From positions 372,001-436,000 of the forward strand of contig NZ_QBDX01000004.1 of assembly GCF_003129605.1 (NCBI RefSeq): a DNA stretch of 64,000 bases. The letters run 5' to 3'. A program made the translations under genes and the position numbers. The notes beneath the pieces were generated by a model, which worked only from the letters and a program-made list of their open reading frames with translations, made no database searches and was not told the DNA's origin. The stretch is from Hyphobacterium indicum. GTDB taxonomy: Bacteria > Pseudomonadota > Alphaproteobacteria > Caulobacterales > Maricaulaceae. Below are positions 55,981 through 64,000 of this stretch, piece by piece (the stretch's first letter is position 1; each line of letters starts with the position of its first letter).

Positions 55981-57475
55981 AGGACCGGTCCATAGCCTCA
56001 ATGATTGAAGGGTCTTTTCCATATAGGTCGTGCACCATGCGGACGGAAGTATCCGCATCGACAAAAGCGGTAAGATACAGGAAATGCACACGTATTTCTT
56101 CGGCAATATCGATTCGGGTCTCCCGCCGGCTCTCGACAAGCGCGCCAATATCAACCGCCTCCGCCGCGCCCGCATCCACCGCCCATTGTGCCAGCGCATC
56201 CGCATCCCGCACCCGCACGCAGCCCGAAGACAGGGCGCGGGGCAATTCATTGAATCGCTCCCGTCCCGGCGTATCGTGCAGGAAAGTGCTGTGCGGATTG
56301 GGAAAGATCAGCTTCACAACGCCGAGCGCATTCAGCGGTCCTGGCGCCTGCCGCAACCGGTAGGGAAAGGCCGCCGCACTGACGGTGGTCCAGTCAATCG
56401 CCGAGGCATCCACGACATTGCCCGCCCGGTCCAGCACCTGGAAACCGAGCCGCGCTACAGCGCCGGGATCCCGCCGGAACAGCGGCAATTCGTCATTCAC
56501 GGCGAGACTGTGCGGCGTTTCCCACCACGGATTGACGATCACGTATTCCAGCTGCGCCGACAACACCGGCGAGGGACGCGACACCCGCCCGGTGATCACA
56601 TCATGGCGGCGGACGGTGACGCCATTTTCAACTACCTGAAGCGTGAAGTCTGGCACATTGACGGCGATATGCCGGTCTCCCAATTCGTCCGGCATCCAGC
56701 GCAAACGCTCCAGATTGGCGCGCAGCGTATCGGCGCGCTGCCGCGGCGTGCGATTGAGCCAGTCCAGGGTCGCGGGCCCGGCTATGCCGTCCGGCCGCAA
56801 CCGCGCCAGACGCTGCACATTCCGCACAGCGGTCTCGACCTCGATACCGTAATCCGGCGGCATCGTGGCCGGCATGAAATCAAAGACGATGGAATCAACG
56901 GGAACGGCCGGCGAAAACGGCCGCAATCGCCCCAGCTGTACCAGACGTGCGCGCAGGGCGCGGACATCCGGACCGCTATCGCCCGGCTCCATGTGATCGC
57001 GCCGCGTGGTCAGCGGTGGCCAGGCCTCTTCCGGCTGCTTCAACCAGAACTGCCGCGCCCGGATCAATGCCTGATAGGCGGGTGTTTGCGGTTCAAAGCC
57101 CGCCAGCTCCCCGGCGGCATCGCCGCTTTCCAGCGCCCGCAACAGCGCGGCATCAATATCGCCGCTCCGGGGCGCAAACGGCCAGTTCCGCTCCACCGAG
57201 AGCGGCGCGATCCGGCCGGTCAGCAAATCTGCCGCCATATTCCGGAAAGCGGATTCCGCGAGGCGGTCAATATCCGCCGACGCAATCGTCGGGTCCGCAC
57301 CGGCCAGGGTTTCGAAGTGATAGTCCTCGGGCCGCAGACCATGACGGTCTGCATCAGCAATCATATTGACGAGGCTTTCCAGCGCCCCGGACCGGTCCGG
57401 GCCGGTAAAACCCGGCGATTGTGCCAGTGCCGTGACCGGCAACAGCAGAAGAAGGAACAGGAAAATCAGCCTCAT
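55886..57475 (-). CDS. L,D-transpeptidase (YcbB/LdtD-like)
   Basis: Periplasmic cell-wall cross-linking enzyme. 529 residues: a signal peptide (MRLIFLFLLLLLPVTALAQ), an N-terminal YcbB-type helical region, a peptidoglycan-binding-like stretch (about 165-245), and the YkuD catalytic domain with HDTPGRERFN and the nucleophile Cys419 in ALSSGCVRVRDA. The frame continues 95 bases into the M15 gene. The last 32 residues are Arg/Gly/Ala-rich and do not look like part of the fold. Confidence 0.9.
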   Translation of the reverse strand: MRLIFLFLLLLLPVTALAQSPGFTGPDRSGALESLVNMIADADRHGLRPEDYHFETLAGADPTIASADIDRLAESAFRNMAADLLTGRIAPLSVERNWPFAPRSGDIDAALLRALESGDAAGELAGFEPQTPAYQALIRARQFWLKQPEEAWPPLTTRRDHMEPGDSGPDVRALRARLVQLGRLRPFSPAVPVDSIVFDFMPATMPPDYGIEVETAVRNVQRLARLRPDGIAGPATLDWLNRTPRQRADTLRANLERLRWMPDELGDRHIAVNVPDFTLQVVENGVTVRRHDVITGRVSRPSPVLSAQLEYVIVNPWWETPHSLAVNDELPLFRRDPGAVARLGFQVLDRAGNVVDASAIDWTTVSAAAFPYRLRQAPGPLNALGVVKLIFPNPHSTFLHDTPGRERFNELPRALSSGCVRVRDADALAQWAVDAGAAEAVDIGALVESRRETRIDIAEEIRVHFLYLTAFVDADTSVRMVHDLYGKDPSIIEAMDRSYEDDPTRNTRTRPDRALASGAGGGHVGACPA

Positions 57476-57537
57476 TGGATAACCTTACGCCAGATCAGGC
57501 CTTTCCGGCTATGGGCATCTTGCCGCGGCTGACAGCG

Positions 57538-58326
57538 TTATTGCCGGTCCAGCCGGGTCTCCCCGGTCTGCTCGAACCGCTTGCCGCCATCATGATCAAC
57601 GGCGTCGAAACGGTGCAGGTCAAAATGCGTGTCTGATATGTCTATCAGATTGAATCCGGCCGCCTCCTCCCGCGTACGCGAGGAAAAGGCGGTCGACACA
57701 CCGACAAACCAGCTTGTCCGTGCGCCGGTGTCTACCGGGCAGGCAAAATGCTGATGCAGATGGCCGGTAAGAACGAGATCTGCCGTTTCAGCGATTTGTT
57801 GCGCGAAGCGCGGGGCGCGGCGGGTGCGGGCCCGGCCCCGGTTTTCCAGCGGTGACAGGATGGGGTGGTGGGCGGTGAGAATCCGGGTTCCGGCCGGGCT
57901 CTCGGACAGCGCCTTGATCGGCGCCGCCAGCTTGCGGCGGGAGATGACGCCCAGCGACCAGTCAAGCCGGAATTGCGCGCCGCGGGCCGAGTTGAAGCTC
58001 TCGATATGAATATCGTCATCAGCAAAACGCGGCGCGGCATGGGCGGCCATCGCTGTTTGCAGCCGCCGCCACGGACGGGTCAGGCGCGATGCAATATCCA
58101 GCAGCGGTGTATCGTGATTACCGGGTGTCAGCACGACGGGCGGGTCAATCGCGGCGAGGAAGTCTGCGGCCAGCGCGAATTCCCGGCGCGAGCCGGTCTG
58201 GGTCAGATCACCGGCAACCACGACCACATCCACACCCGCCTCCGGCAGGCGGGTCAGGAAATCGGTCACAAGAGACGGATCTTCATCGCCGAAATGCAGG
58301 TCTGCAATGTGGGCCAGCCGGGTCAT
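57538..58326 (-). CDS. Calcineurin-like metallophosphoesterase
   Basis: 262 residues with the full metal-binding set: HIADLHFGD (about 6-14), VVAGDLTQTG (about 36), PGNHDTP (about 69), TAHHPILSP and TGHLHQHF. The substrate is not predictable. Related proteins act on cyclic nucleotides or phospholipids. The start overlaps the stop of the lipid-kinase-like gene (ATGA), so the two are co-translated. Confidence 0.93.
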   Translation of the reverse strand: MTRLAHIADLHFGDEDPSLVTDFLTRLPEAGVDVVVVAGDLTQTGSRREFALAADFLAAIDPPVVLTPGNHDTPLLDIASRLTRPWRRLQTAMAAHAAPRFADDDIHIESFNSARGAQFRLDWSLGVISRRKLAAPIKALSESPAGTRILTAHHPILSPLENRGRARTRRAPRFAQQIAETADLVLTGHLHQHFACPVDTGARTSWFVGVSTAFSSRTREEAAGFNLIDISDTHFDLHRFDAVDHDGGKRFEQTGETRLDRQ

Positions 58327-59180
58327 GTGATGATGACTTCAACACACTTCCGGCCGAATTCAAGGGTCAGCGGACTTTCCAGCGTGAGCGGCTCGCCATC
58401 CAGAATGACCGGAAGCGGCCGCATGGAGCGGATTTGCAGCTGCCGCGTCTCGACCGTCCAGTTCCGCCCGGATTCATCCACACCCGGCAACGCCGCCATG
58501 GCCAGCCCGCTCAGGAGGTCCGCGACATTTTTCATCCGCCCGCCGAACACCAGAAACTGGCCTTCAGACACGGGGGAATCGGGGCAGGTGACGTAAATCG
58601 CAGTCGCCCGGCGCGGCGCGGCCTCGCCTTCAGCCCGGACCAGAAAGGGCTGCCGGAACATGGACCGCCAGCCGACCCGCAGGGAGGCCAGCGACCGCCG
58701 GGCGCGGCCCCAGAAACCCAGCTTCCTGATGTCTTCGCGGAATTTCACCAGCGCCGGCGACACGCCCACAGCAGCGGCGACGGCAAACACATGCCCGTTG
58801 GCTTCGCCCAGCAGCAATGGCCGGGCTGTTGCGGACGCCGAGCGTTCGATAATCATGTCGAGATCAATGGAGGCGTGGACATGCCGCGCCAGTAGATTGG
58901 CGGTCCCGCAGGGCAGGATCAATGCGGGCGGCGCCCCCTCCTGCCCGGCCAGGGCATTCAGGACCGCCTTGATCGATCCGTCTCCGCCTGCAATGGCAAG
59001 CGCATCCGCAGACCCCGCCAGAGCGGCGGGATCGGGCTGATCGTCCAGCGCCAGAGCGGTTTCGCCGGCCATCTCCCAGCCAGCCGCTTCCAGCTTTCCG
59101 CGAAGCACATCCAGTTCCAGTCCACGCATGAATGCGCCGGACGATTCATTATGGATCAGATGGAGACGCTGGCCTGCCAT
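58323..59180 (-). CDS. Diacylglycerol kinase catalytic-domain protein
   Basis: 285-residue lipid-kinase-like protein (DAGK_cat/YegS-like): the nucleotide loop AIAGGDGSIKAVLNAL (about 62-77) and LILPCGTANLLARHV (about 87-101). The start at ATG 59180 (MAGQRLHLIHNESSG) has AAGGA 8 bases upstream. A GTG at 59201 is less likely. It is coupled to a metallophosphoesterase, so the pair may act on a lipid head group. This is inference from position. Confidence 0.9.
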   Translation of the reverse strand: MAGQRLHLIHNESSGAFMRGLELDVLRGKLEAAGWEMAGETALALDDQPDPAALAGSADALAIAGGDGSIKAVLNALAGQEGAPPALILPCGTANLLARHVHASIDLDMIIERSASATARPLLLGEANGHVFAVAAAVGVSPALVKFREDIRKLGFWGRARRSLASLRVGWRSMFRQPFLVRAEGEAAPRRATAIYVTCPDSPVSEGQFLVFGGRMKNVADLLSGLAMAALPGVDESGRNWTVETRQLQIRSMRPLPVILDGEPLTLESPLTLEFGRKCVEVIIT

Positions 59181-59275
59181 ACCGTATGTCCTTTGCTGCA
59201 CCGGATACGGTTCAACGGTTTACCCGGCCTCTGCTCTGCCACATACAGGCGGCGTTCGCGAACGGGAAGTCATCC

Positions 59276-60172
59276 ATGAACCCACTGCCGCCACTGGCCT
59301 TCTGCCTGACGCCGCTGGATCGCGCCGAGGACATCCGCCGCGACGAGCAGGCGCTCGCCGCTCTGGAGAAACATAACGGCGCACACGCCCTCTTGTTCCT
59401 GAATGGCGATCCGGCACTTGATGGCCGCGCCCTGCTGCGCCGGCCCTTCTCCGAAACCGCCAACATGGCCCGGATCAATGCGCCTGTCCTGTTGGGACTT
59501 GAGGACGGCAATCCGCTTTATGCGGTGGAACTCGATCCGGAGGCGGCCCTTCCCGGCGGCGTCGAAATCACCGACACACGCTCGGCGGCGATGCAGCTGG
59601 CCATCGAGGAGACGGGCATTCTGGCACAGGCGCGCTCGCTGATCGAATGGCGCCGCCGCCACCGCTTCTGTGCCAATTGCGGCACGCCGACGCTGGAGCT
59701 CGAAGCGGGCCGCAAGCGCGCCTGCCCGTCCTGCGCCACCGAGCATTTTCCGCGCGTCGATCCCGTTGTCATCATGCTGGTGGTCAAGGATGACTGGTGT
59801 CTGCTGGGCCGCCAGCAGCCCTGGCCGCCGCGCATGTGGTCAGCGCTCGCCGGTTTCATGGAGCCGGGCGAGACCATCGCCGCGGCCTGCGCACGCGAGA
59901 TCTGGGAGGAGGCCGGAATCCGGACCGATCCCGATTCCACACGGGTGGTCGCCGATCAGCCCTGGCCCTTTGCCTCGTCACTCATGATCGGCCTGATCAT
60001 CGAAGCCGTGTCGGTGGGCATCACCATTGACCGCCATGAGCTGGAAGAGGCGCGCTGGTTTTCGCGGGACGAGGTCCGCAGCATGCTGGCCGGAGATCAT
60101 CCCGACGTCGATCTGCCGCCGAAAATCGCGATTGCGCGCCGCCTGCTTGAAGTCTGGGCGACGACCGGTTGA
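59276..60172 (+). CDS. nudC: NADH pyrophosphatase / NAD-decapping hydrolase NudC
   Basis: 298 residues: an N-terminal domain, a four-Cys zinc ribbon CANCGTPTLELEAGRKRACPSC shortened here to its ends (CANCG ... CPSC, about 137-158), the Nudix box GFMEPGETIAAACAREIWEEAG and the NudC signature DQPWPFASSLM. The start at ATG 59276 has GGGAAG about 7 bases upstream. A strong hairpin follows. Confidence 0.94.
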   Translation: MNPLPPLAFCLTPLDRAEDIRRDEQALAALEKHNGAHALLFLNGDPALDGRALLRRPFSETANMARINAPVLLGLEDGNPLYAVELDPEAALPGGVEITDTRSAAMQLAIEETGILAQARSLIEWRRRHRFCANCGTPTLELEAGRKRACPSCATEHFPRVDPVVIMLVVKDDWCLLGRQQPWPPRMWSALAGFMEPGETIAAACAREIWEEAGIRTDPDSTRVVADQPWPFASSLMIGLIIEAVSVGITIDRHELEEARWFSRDEVRSMLAGDHPDVDLPPKIAIARRLLEVWATTG

Positions 60173-60182
60173 GCAAGGAAAA

Positions 60183-60210
60183 ACGGCCGCGCTGGAACCA
60201 GCGCGGCCGT
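60183..60210. terminator. Bidirectional hairpin terminator between nudC and the OMP gene
   Basis: Perfect 13-bp stem (ACGGCCGCGCTGG and its complement) with an AA tip. On the minus strand it is followed by TTTTTCC, so it best terminates the 60245 gene. On the plus strand it follows the nudC stop by 10 bases but has a poor T-run. Confidence 0.8.
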
Positions 60211-60244
60211 CATTATTACCCACTATTCCGAAAAAAGGGCCGGA

Positions 60245-60784
60245 TTAGCGGCCGCCACCAAAGCGGCGGACATAGGAAAGGCTCCACACATCGGCATCCG
60301 AAGAATCGAAGTCGTGGTGTGTGTAACCGGCGCGGAAACCATTGCGCTGGTCAAAGAAGACCTCGCCACCCACGCCATAGGCCCAGCCATCCGTATCGCT
60401 GGTCACCGAAACGCCCGGAATGGAGGCTTCGACGTCAGCGGCCGTATAGCCAGCGCGAACGAAAAGGCTGGCATTCTCGGAAACCGGAGCCCGCGCAATG
60501 CCGAACAGGCTGGCGGCATAGTTCAGCTCGACATCCACCGGCGTCGCGGCAATGATGATGCTGTCATCGCTGACACCGACATCAAGCTGGCCTTCAAAAC
60601 CGAAATGGCGGGTGAATTCATAGCCGCCGCGGAAGGTGACCGCGCCGACATCAACGGACTGTCCGCCATCGCTGATTTCGATAGCCGAATATCCGGCACT
60701 CCATGTGAAGTCGCCATCATCGGCGAAGGAGACCGAAGCCGCGGCAAGCGCTATGGCAGAGGCAGAAACAAGTGTGCGCAACAT
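60245..60784 (-). CDS. Small outer-membrane beta-barrel protein
   Basis: 179 residues with signal peptide MLRTLVSASAIALAAASVSFA and alternating beta strands of the OmpA-like/OprF-type 8-strand barrel (for example SAGYSAIEISD, FRGGYEFTRHFGFEGQ, LFVRAGYTAADV). The C-terminus is RRFGGGR. The last residue is Arg rather than the aromatic residue usual for barrels, although a Phe lies four residues earlier. Confidence 0.85.
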   Translation of the reverse strand: MLRTLVSASAIALAAASVSFADDGDFTWSAGYSAIEISDGGQSVDVGAVTFRGGYEFTRHFGFEGQLDVGVSDDSIIIAATPVDVELNYAASLFGIARAPVSENASLFVRAGYTAADVEASIPGVSVTSDTDGWAYGVGGEVFFDQRNGFRAGYTHHDFDSSDADVWSLSYVRRFGGGR

Positions 60785-61095
60785 TTTTGAGTCCTTTCGT
60801 GGGAAGACATCTGTCTTTCAATACAATCGACCACCGATCATTGGCAATGAGGTGTGCCCGCAAATTCTGTTTCGCAAGGGCCATCCCTCAATTTTTGCAG
60901 ATATTATTCTGGCGATGAATATTGACTGAATAATGGCACCGGTCCGGCCAGCCTGCGCCTCCTGCAGCCCGCGACGATGCGCCACTGGACGAAGCTGCCC
61001 CCGCCCGGTAAGTGACTGACAACATCAACTGGTTGATTGCCCGCAGGACGCATGGCAAACACCGCGAAATTATTCAGACTTCTCTGGGGACCAGC
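60785..61095. other. Divergent intergenic region, OMP gene / cytochrome c gene
   Basis: 311 bases, AT-richer near 60880-60930. It must hold the promoters of both divergent genes, but no pair of boxes convinced me. Open frames reach into it (from 61012 on the plus strand) but lack ribosome sites. Confidence 0.5.
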
Positions 61096-61842
61096 ATGGG
61101 CGATCTTTTCTGGAACAAAGTAGCCGCTGTCATCATCGGCCTTGTATTGATGGTGATGGTGATCGGTGTGGTCGGGGATATCGTTTTCCCTGAGGAGCAT
61201 GGCGGCGACGAAGAGGCCGCCCTGGCCTATCCGATTGACCTTGCAGCCGTTATGGGCGGCACCGGCGGAGCCGGACCGGTCGAGGAAGACGTCGTGGACC
61301 TGGGCACGCTACTGGCCAGCGCCGATGCTTCCGCGGGCGAACGCACCTTCCGCCGCTGTGTCTCCTGCCACAATGCCGCGCCGGGCGCCGGCAACCTCCA
61401 GGGGCCGAATCTCTGGGACATTGTTGACCGTGATATCGGCTCCTATGACGGATTTTCATACTCCGCGGCCATGGCCGGCCTCGAAGGTGACTGGACATAT
61501 GAAAACCTCGATCATTTCATTGCCAATCCGCGCGGCTGGCTCGACGGCACCGCGATGGCTTTTGCCGGCATCCGCAATGACGAGGATCGCGCCGACCTCC
61601 TCGCCTATCTCCAGACCCTGTCGGATAACCCGGTGGCATTCCCGGCCCCTGCTCCGGCCGAAGACGAGACCGGCACCACCGGCGGCGATGAGATGGACGC
61701 CGCTGATGACGGGATGACGGAAACCGCTGCGGATGTTGACGACCAGATCGAAGCGCTGGAAGACGCCGGCGAGGCCGTGATCGAGGATCAGGCGGGCGAA
61801 GGTCAACTGCCGGACGAAACCGCTGATGAGGGCGGAAACTAG
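61096..61842 (+). CDS. Membrane-anchored class I cytochrome c
   Basis: 248 residues. One N-terminal helix (about 8-30) anchors a periplasmic heme domain with Cys88-x-x-Cys91-His92 (RRCVSCHNA) and an axial Met in the GTAMAFAG segment. This is the CycM/cytochrome c552 layout, which passes electrons to a terminal oxidase. The final 70 or so residues are a very acidic Ala/Asp/Glu tail without a single Lys or Arg. The start at ATG 61096 (MGDLFWNKV) matches the family. It overlaps the convergent next gene by 4 bases. Confidence 0.9.
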   Translation: MGDLFWNKVAAVIIGLVLMVMVIGVVGDIVFPEEHGGDEEAALAYPIDLAAVMGGTGGAGPVEEDVVDLGTLLASADASAGERTFRRCVSCHNAAPGAGNLQGPNLWDIVDRDIGSYDGFSYSAAMAGLEGDWTYENLDHFIANPRGWLDGTAMAFAGIRNDEDRADLLAYLQTLSDNPVAFPAPAPAEDETGTTGGDEMDAADDGMTETAADVDDQIEALEDAGEAVIEDQAGEGQLPDETADEGGN

Positions 61843-62687
61843 GCCGTCAGCCGGAAAACCGATGTGACAGGCGAGTCGTTGCTGACGGCTCGCCTTTCCG
61901 TTTCTGACACCGGCTCGATCACCGTCTGCAGGTAATGCGCATTGGCATGAAGGATGCGGGTTTCATCCACCATGATCCCGACATGACCGGACCAGAAGAC
62001 AATATCACCGCGCTGACGCGGCGCATCGGCCGCGATCGTGGAAAATCGTGCCGCCAGCTCGCTTTCCTGCATATCGGTATCGCGCAATATGCTGATACCG
62101 GCCGCTTCCAGTGAGGTCTGCACCAGGCCGGAACAATCCAGCCCCAGGCTTTCCTTGCCGCCCCACAGATAGGGCGTGCCCGCAAATCGTTCCGCCACGG
62201 TCACATAATCCGGTTCTGCATGGTCTAGGGAAACCAGATGACCTTCAAATACCCAGCCTGACCCGCCCGCATCGACAAAGCGGCCCCGTTTTTCCCCCGC
62301 ATTGATCTTGGCATTCATCGACAACAGGCAATGCGGCGCCGATTTCAGATCGGGCCCGGAGAACAGATAGGTGCGCAGCGCCGAAACCCGGTGCGTCACC
62401 GGGCGGACGGGCGCGGACAGCGCCGCCATGTCGATATAGCCGACATAGCCGTCATGGCGCGAAAAACCCCACGCCCAGCCATCCTTTTCCTCCAGCACGG
62501 CGAAGACCTCGCCAAACAGTGCCTGCGTATCCATCGGCCCGTCATCGCGGGGCGTGCGGCGGATGGCGGCCACACCGGCCGTGACCTGCATGTCCACCGG
62601 CTCGACATAGCGCCCGGCCTCGATCTGTCCTTTCAGGTGGGCGGCCGCCACATCGCCGCGGGCCGCAAGCAGTCTCGGATGCGTCAT
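61839..62687 (-). CDS. NlpC/P60 (C40) peptidoglycan endopeptidase with SH3-like domains
   Basis: 282 residues. Two bacterial SH3-like segments (about 30-90 and 100-155) precede the C40 domain. The catalytic Cys185 is in LDCSGLVQTSLEAAG, His in SGHVGIMVD and the third polar residue in HANAHY. It resembles gamma-D-glutamyl-L-diamino acid endopeptidases of alphaproteobacteria. No signal peptide is visible. It follows the M17 aminopeptidase by one base, so the two likely cooperate in breaking down recovered wall peptides. Confidence 0.9.
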   Translation of the reverse strand: MTHPRLLAARGDVAAAHLKGQIEAGRYVEPVDMQVTAGVAAIRRTPRDDGPMDTQALFGEVFAVLEEKDGWAWGFSRHDGYVGYIDMAALSAPVRPVTHRVSALRTYLFSGPDLKSAPHCLLSMNAKINAGEKRGRFVDAGGSGWVFEGHLVSLDHAEPDYVTVAERFAGTPYLWGGKESLGLDCSGLVQTSLEAAGISILRDTDMQESELAARFSTIAADAPRQRGDIVFWSGHVGIMVDETRILHANAHYLQTVIEPVSETERRAVSNDSPVTSVFRLTA

Positions 62688-62688
62688 C

Positions 62689-64000
62689 CTATTTCCCGTA
62701 CAGTGCTTTCAGGGCCTCCCAGGCCGCCCGTGACCCCAGCATTTCACCGCCCGTGGGACGGCCGGGCCGGTCCTTGGGATTCCAGGCGAAAATGTCGAAA
62801 TGGCACCAGCGGCGGCCGCCGGTAAACCGGCGCAGGAAAAGCGCCGCCGTGATCGATCCGGCAAAACCGCTATCGCCCATGTTTTTCAGATCGGAAATCG
62901 TGCCGTCGAGCTGGCTGTCATAGCCATCCCACAAGGGCATGCGCCAGACCGGGTCGGCGACTTTCGCCGCGCCCGCGCACAACGCCTCACCGAAGGCCGT
63001 ATCATCGGTATAGAAGGGCGCCAGGTCCGGGCCCAGCGCCACACGCGCCGCACCGGTCAGCGTGGCAAAATCGAGGATCAGATCCGGTTCGTCCTCGACC
63101 GCCCGCGTCAGCGCATCCCCCAGCACCAGCCGCCCCTCGGCATCGGTATTGTCGATTTCAACCGTCAGACCGAGTCGCGAGGTAAGAATATCGCCCGGCC
63201 GGAACGCCCCGGCACTGATCGCATTCTCCGCCGCCGCCACCAGCAGGTGCAGGCGCACGGGCAGCTTGCCATCCATGATCAGGCGGGCCAGCGCCAGCGC
63301 ATTGGCCGCCCCGCCCATATCCTTCTTCATCAGCCGCATGCCGGCCGACGCCTTGATGTCCAGCCCGCCGGAATCGAAGGTGATTCCCTTGCCGACAATG
63401 GCAAGGCGCGGATGGTCCGGATCCCCCCATTCCAGCTCGATCAGGCGCGGCGCACTGTGCGCGGCCCGTCCGACGGCATGCAACATGCCATAGCCTTGCT
63501 TCAGCAATTCGTCGCCGGTCGTGGTGCGGATGTCGGCCTTGAACTCCCGCGCCAGGGCTTCCGCCGCCGCCTGCAGGGCATCCGGGTCCATATCACCGGC
63601 TGGGGTGTTGACGAGATCGCGCGCCAGCCAGATCGACCGCACGACCCGCTCCGCTTCCGCCGCATCCGCCCCGGCAATCGGTGTCAGCCGGGCAGGCGCC
63701 CGGCCAGGCTTCTTGTATCGGGAGAACTGATAGGCACCGGCCCCGAAGGCCACCATCGCCAGCGTCGGATCGATTTCACCCAGATCGCCTTCCAGCGACC
63801 AGTCGCCTTCCGGAAGCTGTTTGGCGGCATCGCCCAGCGCAAAGGCGTCGGTTGCATTGCCCAGCCCGATAAGGGCGTCAACGCCGGCAGTCTCCGGCAT
63901 CACAACGATCTGTCCGGCCTCGCCCTTGAAGCTGTTGGCTCTGGCAATGGCCCGTCCCGTTTCGTTCAGCGGCGCGGGCAAATCCCCGGCCAGGCTGGCG
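62689..64000 (-). CDS. M17 leucyl aminopeptidase family protein, N-terminus beyond window
   Basis: Two-metal cytosolic aminopeptidase. The active-site segments are GKGITFDSGGLDIKASAGM (metal-binding Lys and Asp), KKDMGGAA and the family signature NTDAEGRLVLGD. The frame stays open to base 64000 (a segment ASLAGDLPAPLNETG precedes the first possible TTG at 63981), so the true start lies upstream of the window. About 437 codons are visible and roughly 20-30 are missing. It forms an operon with the C40 endopeptidase. Confidence 0.93.
   Translation of the reverse strand, partial: ASLAGDLPAPLNETGRAIARANSFKGEAGQIVVMPETAGVDALIGLGNATDAFALGDAAKQLPEGDWSLEGDLGEIDPTLAMVAFGAGAYQFSRYKKPGRAPARLTPIAGADAAEAERVVRSIWLARDLVNTPAGDMDPDALQAAAEALAREFKADIRTTTGDELLKQGYGMLHAVGRAAHSAPRLIELEWGDPDHPRLAIVGKGITFDSGGLDIKASAGMRLMKKDMGGAANALALARLIMDGKLPVRLHLLVAAAENAISAGAFRPGDILTSRLGLTVEIDNTDAEGRLVLGDALTRAVEDEPDLILDFATLTGAARVALGPDLAPFYTDDTAFGEALCAGAAKVADPVWRMPLWDGYDSQLDGTISDLKNMGDSGFAGSITAALFLRRFTGGRRWCHFDIFAWNPKDRPGRPTGGEMLGSRAAWEALKALYGK

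Noticed and set aside
1-64000. CRISPR arrays, transposases, rRNA genes or prophage genes
   Set aside because: No regularly spaced repeats, DDE/HUH motifs, rRNA sequence or phage structural genes were recognised anywhere in the window.

Overview
The window reads as chromosomal DNA of a marine or aquatic alphaproteobacterium of the Caulobacterales/Maricaulales/Hyphomonadales type. This is inferred from GC-rich coding DNA, a gcrA cell-cycle regulator gene, the phoR-pstCAB-phoU-phoB order, a long-form dCTP deaminase, and the ffs-dnaX-ybaB-recR and def/fmt/truA/dapDE neighbourhoods. A Maricaulis-like genus is the best guess, but a genome search would be needed to fix it. Genes are packed tightly, with many ATGA or TGATG stop/start overlaps. 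A few genes with visibly lower GC stand out as accessory.

Layout. 1-8068 (minus): an M13 zinc peptidase lipoprotein cut by the window edge, and a tripartite RND efflux operon (outer-membrane factor, adaptor, pump) behind a promoter flanked by an inverted repeat. 8315-15458 (plus): the phosphate-starvation operon phoR, then a three-repeat Pho box, then pstC-pstA-pstB-phoU-phoB. 15462-22162: gcrA (minus) with GATAC palindromes upstream, an orphan ABC-2 permease, argD-hslO (no argF between them), trkH, apaG and a dCTP deaminase. 22192-23805: a tRNA-Gly(CCC) gene whose last 45 bases are repeated 1.15 kb downstream. The repeats bracket a mini-island with one membrane-anchored gene and no integrase, and the distal repeat supplies the last codons of a response regulator. 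24966-29265 (minus): tRNA-Arg, then a coupled sulfotransferase / glycosyltransferase-sulfotransferase fusion / ABC exporter operon, the least familiar unit of the window. 29436-34348: a secreted metzincin, a NylC/DmpA-type self-cleaving peptidase and a gamma-glutamyltransferase. 34345-35793: an orphan histidine kinase.

35924-43711 (plus): rpmH-rnpA-yidC-engB, a DUF1036 protein, a HAD phosphatase, dapD, dapE and a membrane protein. engB appears to start at a CTG overlapping the yidC stop. A small lower-GC secreted-protein gene lies on the opposite strand between dapD and dapE. 43708-48653 (minus): truA, fmt, a lipoprotein, a GNAT enzyme, def and rmuC. 48759-54634: a FemAB/GNAT-6 protein, then recR, a small unknown gene, ybaB, dnaX and the SRP RNA gene ffs with its own promoter (all minus), and a VWA protein. 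54703-57475 (minus): a 70-residue protein, an M15 carboxypeptidase with inserted calcium loops and an L,D-transpeptidase, the last two overlapping by 95 bases. 57538-64000: a phosphoesterase and a diacylglycerol-kinase-like protein, nudC, a small outer-membrane barrel, a membrane-anchored cytochrome c, an NlpC/P60 hydrolase and an M17 aminopeptidase that runs off the right edge.

Most of the window is housekeeping. The parts I would look at again are the sulfation/export operon, the integrase-less tRNA island, the palindromes in front of gcrA and the small genes inserted in conserved operons. No CRISPR array, rRNA, transposase or prophage was seen.
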